Of a stretch of DNA of 5,385 nt, positions 1-5,385 are shown one piece after another. Source of the stretch: CAMCYM01 sp964405405 (GTDB lineage Bacteria > Bacteroidota > Bacteroidia > Flavobacteriales_D > Sanyastnellaceae). A program made the position numbers and the translations under genes. Within the stretch, counting starts at the first letter, position 1, and each line of letters opens with the position of its first letter. The notes beneath the pieces were generated by a model. It saw only the letters and a program-made list of their open reading frames with translations, ran no database searches and had not been told where the DNA came from. The DNA is taken from contig CAYONT010000096.1 of the NCBI GenBank assembly GCA_964405405.1, positions 1-5,385 on the forward strand, in the 5' to 3' direction.

Positions 1-656
1 GCACCTACGGCCCTGCCCAGTGTGGCGGCGCCTCGACGGTGACCTTCGACGGCCACACTTACAACTTGGTGGGCATCGGCAACCAGTGCTGGTTCAGAGA
101 GAACTTGCGGTCGGACAACTACCGCAACGGGGACCCGATTCCGGGCAATTTGAGCGACAGCCAGTGGACTTCGACGACTTCGGGGGCGCAGGCGGTATTC
201 GGGGAGGGGTCGTCTACGGTCTACTCTGGTAGCTCGGATGAAACGGCGAACCTCGCCACTTACGGCCGTTTGTACAACTGGTACGCGGTGAACGATGCGC
301 GGGGTTTGTGCCCGTCGGGCTTCCATGTTCCTACGGATGGGGAGTGGACGGTTTTGGAGAACTTCTTGGGGGGGTCTTCGGTCGCGGGAGCGAAGATGAA
401 GTCATCCCCTTCCGATACACCGCCCTGGAACGGCACCAACAGCAGCGGGTTTTCCGCGTTGCCCGGTGGCTTCCGATTCATCTACGATGGCTCCTTCAAC
501 TATGAAGGCTACTTCGGCTATTGGTGGTCTTCTTCAGCCGCTGGGCCAAACGACGCCTGGACCCGCGACCTCTACTCCAGCAGTGGCAGTGTCTTTCGGA
601 ACTACGACGACCACCAACGAAACGGCTTCTCCGTCCGTTGTGTTCGGGATGAATGA
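1..656 (+). CDS. FISUMP-domain protein, 3' part (5' end outside window)
   Basis: The frame is open from base 3 to the TGA at 654-656, giving 217 residues with no start in view. The GTG at 39 is inside the domain and is not the start, because coding sequence with a cysteine (QCGG) continues upstream of it. Residues 13-215 form one complete FISUMP domain (TIGR02145, Fibrobacter succinogenes major paralogous domain). Anchors are FDGHTYNLVGIGNQCWF (15-31), GRLYNWYAVNDARGLCPSGF (88-107), PPWNGTN, LPGGFR, WWSSS (from 174) and the closing SVRCVRD. Three cysteines (QCWF, GLCP, VRC) fit an extracytoplasmic disulfide-bonded fold. It has the longer form of the central loop (GEGSSTVYSGSSDE), like the second FISUMP domain of the next gene. 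The missing N-terminus probably carries a signal peptide and a binding module, as in the two downstream paralogs. The family function is not established; surface binding is inference. Confidence 0.9.
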   Translation, partial: TYGPAQCGGASTVTFDGHTYNLVGIGNQCWFRENLRSDNYRNGDPIPGNLSDSQWTSTTSGAQAVFGEGSSTVYSGSSDETANLATYGRLYNWYAVNDARGLCPSGFHVPTDGEWTVLENFLGGSSVAGAKMKSSPSDTPPWNGTNSSGFSALPGGFRFIYDGSFNYEGYFGYWWSSSAAGPNDAWTRDLYSSSGSVFRNYDDHQRNGFSVRCVRDE

Positions 657-760
657 GGAGGCGCGCTGCGCGCGGGAGATAAGCGGCTTCGCCGCTGAGA
701 TAGGAAATGCGCGGCGCTGCGCGCCGTTGAAATAGGAGATGCCGTGGCTTCGCCGCAGGG
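657..760. repeat. array of four short GC-rich hairpins with a common spacer
   Basis: Four consecutive inverted repeats, each with a 3-base loop, begin right after the first gene: 661-665/669-673 (GCGCG, loop CTG), 682-687/691-696 (AGCGGC, loop TTC), 712-717/721-726 (CGGCGC, loop TGC) and 744-748/752-756 (GTGGC with one G-T pair, loop TTC). Hairpins 2-3 and 3-4 are separated by near-identical 12-base spacers at 697-708 and 729-740, consensus GARATAGGARAT, 32 bases apart. A shorter GAGATA lies between hairpins 1 and 2 (676-681). No T-run follows any stem, so these are not classic intrinsic terminators. They look like a small REP-type intergenic repeat array; a role in transcript 3'-end stability is possible but inferred. 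Confidence 0.7.
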
Positions 761-918
761 GTGTAAGTCCAAATAGGGGCCAGCCTTGACCCTCGCGGAA
801 TGAATGGGGATTTCCCCTTGCCTCGATGGCGTCACCCCGACGAGTTCAAATAGCAACATCATTTGAACCCGGCGAGCAGATTTTGATTGTGTTACTTTCA
901 CTAGGCCAAACCAACACC
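761..918. other. non-coding leader before the LamG-FISUMP gene
   Basis: This stretch is downstream of the hairpin array and upstream of the chosen start at 919. It holds GGGGATTTCCCC at 806-817 (a palindromic core with little room for a loop) and the inverted repeat at 844-868. I looked for the Bacteroidota promoter form (TTTG, about 19 bases, then TANNTTTG). TTTG occurs at 862 and 882, but neither has a partner at the right distance. The frame of the next gene is open back to 826, but that extension does not look like protein coding of the same kind. Confidence 0.45.
844..868. promoter_or_regulatory. perfect 8-bp inverted repeat, possible operator or hairpin
   Basis: GTTCAAAT at 844-851 is exactly mirrored by ATTTGAAC at 861-868 with a 9-base spacer, 50 bases before the start codon at 919. 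No T-run follows, so it is not a typical terminator. The position suits an operator for a dimeric regulator or a leader hairpin. The role is inferred; only the symmetry is seen. Confidence 0.4.
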
Positions 919-3504
919 ATGCCCCGTTTCGCTTCCCCCCACGTGTCCATCCTCGTCCCCGCCCTTCTCCCCGCGCTCCTCCTCGCCGTCCTCTCATCCG
1001 CCTCAGCCCAAACCCTCCCCAGCTACCTTCCCACCGACGGCTTAGTGGCGTGGTATCCGTTAGATGGGAATGTTGCTAATTTGGTTGACTCAGGATTGGA
1101 CGGGTTGAGTTTCAATGGAAGTTACTGCCCGAATCGTGCTGGAGTGCCAGGGAGTGCAGCTCGCCTACCAGGCCTAATTCAACTCCCGCTTAATGAGGCA
1201 ATTACATCGCATGAATTCAGCATTTCTTTTTGGACATTGATGCGTCAAACGTTAGGTCACAATGCTGTGCAGGTGGCTACACCCAATGGGCCAGGTAGGA
1301 TGAATTTGGGGTGGACTAGCCCAGGAGGAACAAACATTTACATGAGTGAATTGGAGTGTCATGGGGGGTATGGTGATTGTGGGGTAGCGTCTTTGGAATC
1401 TACAGTTTCGTTGGATTCTTGGACACATTTGACTTTTTCATTTTCAAACGGTACGATTTTCATTTATTTGAATGGCTCTCCTGTCACCTTGGCGCCAACA
1501 TCTTGCACCGTGGAATTTTTCTGTGAATCCCCCGGGATGAGTATTTGGTTCGGAGGTGATGTAGGAGGAGGGGCAATCGAGTATTACGACGGAGACTTCG
1601 ACGAAATTGGGATCTGGAACCGCGCGCTGACGGATGCCGAAGTGATGGCGCTGTACCTCGGGGAGGCTCTGGTGGCGGGATGTACGGATCCGACTGCCTG
1701 CAACTTCAATTCGGAGGCGAACCTGAATGATGGGTCGTGTGTGCCGTCGGGGTGCATGGAGACGGGGGCGTGTAACTACAATGAGGACGCTGAATGCCCG
1801 GGAGAAACGTGCGACTACACCTGCTGCCCCGGACCGGGGTGCTGCGGCCCCGGGACCACGTGGGATGCGACGTCACAGAGCTGCGCGCCGGATCCGGAGT
1901 TCATCGCGGCCATCGAAGCGGCGACCGCGGCGGAAGCAGCGGCAGCAGCTGTGGCGGAGGCCTTGGATGGCGTGTGTGGGTTGGGGACGGTTTGGCATGC
2001 AGCATTGGGCATGTGCACCTGCGCCTTGCCTGCGGACGATTGCCCGACCGACATCAGCGGGAATGGCGTGACCGGCGTCGAGGACCTCCTGATGTTGCTG
2101 GCGGAGTTTGCCATGGACTGCCCTGTTCCGCCCGTTCTGGAAGGGCCTTGTGCAGGCGCGACCGCCGTAACCTACCACGACCATACCTACCCCCTCATCG
2201 CCATCGGGTCGCAATGCTGGTTCCAAGAAAACCTCCGCACTGCGTCCTACCTCAACGGCGACCCCATTCCGGGTGGGCTGAGCGATGCGGAGTGGACGTC
2301 GACAACGGCGGGGGCGCTGGCTGTGTACAACGAAGATCCCGCGAACCTGGAGTTGTATGGGCGTCTTTACAACTGGTATGCGGTCAACGATGCGCGCGGG
2401 CTGTGTCCGACGGGGTGGCATGTGCCCACCGAAGCCGAGTGGACCGTCCTGGAAAATGAACTCGGAGGGGCACAAGTTGCTGGTGCCGCAATGAAATCAT
2501 CTCAATCCGATAACCCACCATGGGACGGTTCAAATGAAAGTGGTTTTTCCGGCCTGCCAGGAGGTGGAAGGAACTTCGAGAGCGGTGTATTTTACAATTC
2601 GGGCACGAATGGATATCATTGGAGCACTTCTCTTGAAGGGGAACAGCCGATTTTGATGAATCTCTTTCTCGGCCAATCAGTTGTTGAGCAGTACCCGAGT
2701 CTCCCCCGAGGCGGGTTCTCGATTCGTTGTGTGAAAACAGAGGGAGCGCTTTGCTTTGACCCGGATGAAGATGGGGTCTGCGCGGAACAAGAAATCAGTG
2801 GATGCACCAACGATGAAGCACCTAATTATGAGTCTTTTGCTACCGAGGACAACGGCACCTGTGTAATTGGGCCATGGCAATGCAATGGAATTTCAGGGGT
2901 CAGTTTCGATGGATACTCTTACCCCTTGGTTGGAATTGGCGAACAATGTTGGTTTAAAGAAAACCTACGTACAAGTCATTATCGGAATGGTGATTCGATT
3001 CCAAGTGAATTGGATGGATTCGCGTGGCAAGGAAGTTTTTTAACCGGGGCTTTTTGTGTCTATGGTGAGGGGGAATCAGAGGTGCAAGGGGGAAGTGAAT
3101 CTGACTCCATCAATGCCATCTGGTATGGTCATTTGTACAATTGGAGCGCGGTACAAGATATCCGGGGCCTTTGCCCAAGCGGGTTTCACGTGCCTTCGGA
3201 CATTGAATGGGCCATACTTACGAGCTACATTGGAGTTCCATTGGGAACGCAGATGAAGGCGAGTGCCAATGATGTACCCCCGTGGAATGGAGACAACGCC
3301 AGCGGCTTCACAGCGACCCCAGGTGGTCACCGCAGTTACAATGGTGGATTCTTCGCAGATGAAGGGGAAAAGGGATTCTGGTGGAGTTCGACATCCCTAG
3401 GGCCAAACGCTGCTTGGTACAGAAGTTTGAGCACGGATTTGGACATGGTGCGACATTACGTAGATCGTCGAATGGGGTATTCTGTAAGGTGTTTGAAAGA
3501 CTGA
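919..3504 (+). CDS. secreted LamG / EF-hand / double FISUMP-domain protein
   Basis: I chose ATG 919 over the in-frame ATG 826 because it places a signal peptide at the N-terminus: MPR, a hydrophobic core at about 11-25, and ASA|QT cleavage after residue 30. The product is 861 residues. Residues 35-249 are a LamG-like jelly roll (Laminin_G_3 type), from DGLVAWYPLDGN to DFDEIGIWNRALTDAEV. Residues 254-303 hold Cys-rich spacer repeats (GCTDPTACNF..NDGSC, then a degenerate copy). Two C-G-x-G-T-x-W-x6-C units (309-322, 353-366) flank an Ala-rich helix (326-351). A degenerate EF-hand/dockerin-like loop follows (DISGNGVTGVED, 378-389). FISUMP 1 spans 417-606, a second spacer repeat 611-648, and FISUMP 2 661-861. 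No lipobox, C-terminal sorting domain or catalytic motif is seen, so it is probably a secreted or surface binding protein. FISUMP 1 has YHWST where the others have WWS. Composition changes sharply along the gene. Confidence 0.88.
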   Translation: MPRFASPHVSILVPALLPALLLAVLSSASAQTLPSYLPTDGLVAWYPLDGNVANLVDSGLDGLSFNGSYCPNRAGVPGSAARLPGLIQLPLNEAITSHEFSISFWTLMRQTLGHNAVQVATPNGPGRMNLGWTSPGGTNIYMSELECHGGYGDCGVASLESTVSLDSWTHLTFSFSNGTIFIYLNGSPVTLAPTSCTVEFFCESPGMSIWFGGDVGGGAIEYYDGDFDEIGIWNRALTDAEVMALYLGEALVAGCTDPTACNFNSEANLNDGSCVPSGCMETGACNYNEDAECPGETCDYTCCPGPGCCGPGTTWDATSQSCAPDPEFIAAIEAATAAEAAAAAVAEALDGVCGLGTVWHAALGMCTCALPADDCPTDISGNGVTGVEDLLMLLAEFAMDCPVPPVLEGPCAGATAVTYHDHTYPLIAIGSQCWFQENLRTASYLNGDPIPGGLSDAEWTSTTAGALAVYNEDPANLELYGRLYNWYAVNDARGLCPTGWHVPTEAEWTVLENELGGAQVAGAAMKSSQSDNPPWDGSNESGFSGLPGGGRNFESGVFYNSGTNGYHWSTSLEGEQPILMNLFLGQSVVEQYPSLPRGGFSIRCVKTEGALCFDPDEDGVCAEQEISGCTNDEAPNYESFATEDNGTCVIGPWQCNGISGVSFDGYSYPLVGIGEQCWFKENLRTSHYRNGDSIPSELDGFAWQGSFLTGAFCVYGEGESEVQGGSESDSINAIWYGHLYNWSAVQDIRGLCPSGFHVPSDIEWAILTSYIGVPLGTQMKASANDVPPWNGDNASGFTATPGGHRSYNGGFFADEGEKGFWWSSTSLGPNAAWYRSLSTDLDMVRHYVDRRMGYSVRCLKD
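2113..2546 (+). repeat. paralogous mosaic repeat, copy A (within LamG-FISUMP gene)
   Basis: It pairs with 4624-5057 at a constant offset of 2511 bases and no gaps. Bases 2113-2298 (186) and 2416-2546 (131) are identical to the other copy, while 2299-2415 (117) has about 22 mismatches. It covers the end of the EF-hand segment and roughly the N-terminal two thirds of FISUMP 1. Just upstream, the EF-hand coding sequence differs at many positions, including synonymous ones, and just downstream the two genes diverge at once. Confidence 0.95.
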
Positions 3505-3555
3505 ATTGCCCTGGGTTACCCAAGAGTTTAGGTTGAATCTAAAAAATTGGAATCA
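3505..3555 (+). promoter_or_regulatory. short intergenic gap with A-rich translation leader
   Basis: Only 51 bases separate the two genes, which run the same way, so co-transcription is plausible. A run of six A at 3541-3546 lies about 10 bases before ATG 3556, the arrangement often seen in Bacteroidota that do not rely on a Shine-Dalgarno site. Two weak stems are present: TGGG/CCCA at 3512-3522 and TTTAG/CTAAA at 3527-3543. Neither is a convincing terminator. Confidence 0.4.
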
Positions 3556-5256
3556 ATGGATGTAGAAGGGAAAGGATGCATCAATGTTGGATCGATCACC
3601 AAAATGGCGTTGGCATGGATAGTGGGGATCGTGCTCGCGGGAGGGGCAGAAGCGCAACCGGACACCACTTGGGTGACTCGAACGTTGTGCGCAAATAACA
3701 GTTTGCTTCTTTCTGTGAATGAAATTGACAACTGGCCAAATTCCACACCATTCGTCAACCTCAATTGGCGCACAACCTGCGAGCCGGCATCCGGTTGGCA
3801 AGAGTCAGGATTTGATGATTCCAATTGGGAAATTCCGTCTCGACATTCGAATTGTAATGAAATAGCGGGGCAGGCTCATTATTGTTCAGGAAGTGATCTT
3901 TGGATGTGGCCAATTTCGGCTTGCCAACAGGCTTTTTTTCGTGTTGCTTTTAACGCGGTTGCCGGGCAAGATTTAACAATTAGCTATGGAGTAGATGACG
4001 TTTCAGATGTCTACATCAATGGCCAACACATTCATTCGGGAATCGCTTGGGAGATTTGTTATCATCTGGATATATCTCCTTTTCTTGTAGAAGGAGAGAA
4101 TGTTATCGCCATCAGAGGATACGACATGGGAGGTTGTCGCGGATTTTGGGGCGCCTTCACTTCGGAGCCACATAGCATCTGGGAGGATGGAACCCTTGGA
4201 CCTGATCGTTGGGTGACCTCACCGGGGATTTACACCGTAACAACAATTGGGCTCGAAGAAGTTAAAGTAATTGTGTTTCAGGTGGACTCAGACTCCATGG
4301 TTGGCTGCACCGATGCGGTTGCTTGTAATTTCTTTCAGGATGCAACGTGTGATGATGGAAGTTGCATTTATCCAGTTTCGCCAGTGACGGACTGTGCGTT
4401 CGGGGAAGCGTTCTGTAGCCCCGGAATGATTTGGAATAGCGGGCTCCAAAAGTGCCAGTTCCCAGCCGATTATGACATGACCATTTGCGGCCCTGGGACG
4501 GTTTGGGATGCCGCTTTGGGAATCTGTACAAGTGGATTGACCCCAGCGGACTGTCCCACCGACTTGAACTCGGATGGCATAACGGGCACCGAGGACCTTC
4601 TGATGTTGCTTTCGCAGTTCGCTATGGACTGCCCTGTTCCGCCCGTTCTGGAAGGGCCTTGTGCAGGCGCGACCGCCGTAACCTACCACGACCATACCTA
4701 CCCCCTCATCGCCATCGGGTCGCAATGCTGGTTCCAAGAAAACCTCCGCACTGCGTCCTACCTCAACGGCGACCCCATTCCGGGTGGGCTGAGCGATGCG
4801 GAGTGGACGACGACAACGGCGGGGGCGCAAGCGGTGTACAACGAAGATCCCGCGAACCTCGCGGCCTATGGTCGCTTGTACAACTGGTACGCGGTGAACG
4901 ATGCGCGAGGCTTGTGCCCCACAGGCTGGCATGTGCCCACCGAAGCCGAGTGGACCGTCCTGGAAAATGAACTCGGAGGGGCACAAGTTGCTGGTGCCGC
5001 AATGAAATCATCTCAATCCGATAACCCACCATGGGACGGTTCAAATGAAAGTGGTTTCAAAGGAGTCCCCGGTGGATACAGGTCGAGTGGGAGTGGGGTT
5101 TGCATTTTCAGTGGAACGAGTGGTCACTGGTGGAGTGCAACGAGCATCGGGCTCTCTGCTTGGAATTTTGACATAGAAATTGGCGCCAATCGGTTAAGAC
5201 GGGATCCCGATGACAATGGCAAAAGTGGAGAGTCTGTTCGTTGCATAATGAACTGA
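3556..5256 (+). CDS. secreted galactose-binding-like / EF-hand / FISUMP-domain protein
   Basis: ATG 3556 is preferred: a TTG at 3547 also fits, but the ATG sits behind the A-rich leader. ATG 3604 would leave a signal peptide with no basic residue. The product is 566 residues with a signal peptide ending at about residue 33 (AEA|QP). Residues 64-212 resemble a galactose-binding-like jelly roll of the kind attached to glycoside hydrolases: GFDDSNWE (85-92), FFRVAFN, YGVDDVSDVYING (144-156), EGENVIAIRGYD (179-190). A short segment (216-243, SPGIYTVTT) may be an Ig-like strand. A spacer repeat follows (GCTDAVACNF..CDDGSC, 250-270), then two C-x-P-G-x-x-W-x6-C units (287-300, 311-324). A well-formed EF-hand/dockerin-like loop DLNSDGITGTED (336-347) has Asp/Asn at positions 1, 3, 5 and 12. 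FISUMP spans 375-566. No hydrolase residues are seen; a carbohydrate or surface ligand is inferred. The middle of the FISUMP coding sequence is shared with the upstream genes as a mosaic. Confidence 0.87.
   Translation: MDVEGKGCINVGSITKMALAWIVGIVLAGGAEAQPDTTWVTRTLCANNSLLLSVNEIDNWPNSTPFVNLNWRTTCEPASGWQESGFDDSNWEIPSRHSNCNEIAGQAHYCSGSDLWMWPISACQQAFFRVAFNAVAGQDLTISYGVDDVSDVYINGQHIHSGIAWEICYHLDISPFLVEGENVIAIRGYDMGGCRGFWGAFTSEPHSIWEDGTLGPDRWVTSPGIYTVTTIGLEEVKVIVFQVDSDSMVGCTDAVACNFFQDATCDDGSCIYPVSPVTDCAFGEAFCSPGMIWNSGLQKCQFPADYDMTICGPGTVWDAALGICTSGLTPADCPTDLNSDGITGTEDLLMLLSQFAMDCPVPPVLEGPCAGATAVTYHDHTYPLIAIGSQCWFQENLRTASYLNGDPIPGGLSDAEWTTTTAGAQAVYNEDPANLAAYGRLYNWYAVNDARGLCPTGWHVPTEAEWTVLENELGGAQVAGAAMKSSQSDNPPWDGSNESGFKGVPGGYRSSGSGVCIFSGTSGHWWSATSIGLSAWNFDIEIGANRLRRDPDDNGKSGESVRCIMN
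4624..5057 (+). repeat. paralogous mosaic repeat, copy B (within galactose-binding-FISUMP gene)
   Basis: This is the partner of 2113-2546. Bases 4624-4809 and 4927-5057 are identical to copy A. The intervening 4810-4926 differs and carries a 32-base stretch (4876-4907) identical to 270-301 of the first, partial gene. Identity ends at base 5057, inside the Gly-Phe codons of the SGF motif, after which the C-terminal FISUMP coding sequence is unrelated at DNA level apart from scattered motifs. Confidence 0.95.
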
Positions 5257-5330
5257 TTTCCACATGCATTTTGCGAAATTTACAGTTGACAAGCGTCATT
5301 CCCAACCCCAACGAGACACCCGGCGGAAAG
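5257..5330. other. short convergent intergenic spacer
   Basis: This 74-base gap lies between the stop of the last FISUMP gene and the 3' end of the minus-strand tRNA. It holds only a weak ATTT/AAAT symmetry near 5272-5283, and I see no hairpin with a T-run on either strand. No terminator can be supported. Confidence 0.4.
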
Positions 5331-5385
5331 TGGTGATCCCGGCGGGAATCGAACCCACAACCGTCTGCTTAGAAGGCAGATGCTC
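5331..5385 (-). tRNA. tRNA-Arg (anticodon UCU), 5' part beyond window edge
   Basis: Read on the minus strand, the piece starts in the 3' side of the D stem (GAGC, 5382-5385). The anticodon stem TCTGC/GCAGA (5376-5380/5364-5368) encloses the loop CTTCTAA, with anticodon TCT at 5371-5373, which reads AGA (arginine). A 5-base variable loop follows, then the T arm GTGGG-TTCGATT-CCCGC (5342-5358), acceptor strand CGGGATC (5335-5341), discriminator A (5334) and an encoded CCA (5331-5333). The D loop and 5' acceptor strand are outside the window. It converges on the FISUMP cluster. Confidence 0.93.

Noticed and set aside
657..760. CRISPR array
   Set aside because: Units are too short and the repeated 12-base spacer lies between palindromes; there are no unique ~30-base spacers and no cas genes.
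862..890. Bacteroidota-type promoter from TTTG at 862 and TTTTG at 881
   Set aside because: The two elements are only 16 bases apart and the second lacks the TA of TANNTTTG.
826..918. In-frame upstream extension of the LamG-FISUMP gene from ATG 826
   Set aside because: It would bury a good signal peptide 31 residues inside the protein and would overlap the inverted repeat at 844-868; ATG 919 gives a normal secreted protein.
602..997. 131-codon minus-strand open frame rich in Arg and Gly
   Set aside because: It spans the end of the first gene, the hairpin array and the C-rich signal peptide region; its Arg/Gly content is what the complement of C-rich DNA gives. No recognisable domain.
1873..2475. 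Long minus-strand frame and a similar one at 4288-4986
   Set aside because: Both lie opposite the conserved FISUMP coding blocks and resemble each other only because those blocks are identical. They have no independent support.
2547..2735. Diversity-generating retroelement variable repeat
   Set aside because: Differences from the paralogs are spread over all bases and involve length changes, no template repeat is seen, and no reverse transcriptase is in the window. Kept only as a question about the fold.
5331..5385. tRNA gene as an integration site for a mobile element carrying the FISUMP cluster
   Set aside because: No integrase and no direct repeat of the tRNA 3' end is found elsewhere in the window.

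Overview
The window suggests a member of the Bacteroidota, probably a Flavobacteriales-type marine or freshwater lineage with fairly high GC. Three things point there: Cys-rich 'GCTDP..CN....DGSC' spacer repeats, domains of the Fibrobacter succinogenes major paralogous (FISUMP, TIGR02145) family, and an A-rich leader in place of a Shine-Dalgarno site before the third gene. The assignment is inference from protein style, not from a marker gene.

Layout. Positions 1-656 hold the 3' part of a FISUMP-domain gene. Positions 657-918 are non-coding, with an array of four small GC-rich hairpins and then an 8-bp inverted repeat. Positions 919-3504 encode an 861-residue secreted protein: signal peptide, LamG-like lectin fold, Cys-rich spacer, Ala-rich helix, EF-hand/dockerin-like motif and two FISUMP domains. 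After 51 bases, positions 3556-5256 encode a 566-residue secreted protein: signal peptide, galactose-binding-like jelly roll, Cys-rich spacer, EF-hand/dockerin-like motif and one FISUMP domain. The window ends in a converging tRNA-Arg(UCU) gene on the minus strand, cut by the right edge.

The three genes share one orientation and form a paralogous cluster of modular, presumably surface-exposed or secreted binding proteins. The N-terminal binding module changes (LamG versus galactose-binding-like) while the spacer, EF-hand and FISUMP parts are reused. No catalytic domain is visible, so adhesion or carbohydrate binding is the most reasonable role, but it is inferred.

The most notable signal is at DNA level. 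The second and third genes share two perfectly identical blocks (186 and 131 bases) separated by 117 bases with about 22 mismatches. Identity stops abruptly just before the C-terminal part of the FISUMP domain. In that diverged middle, the third gene instead shares a 32-base exact match with the first. This mosaic looks like gene conversion or domain shuffling among tandem paralogs, leaving a conserved core and highly variable C-terminal tails.
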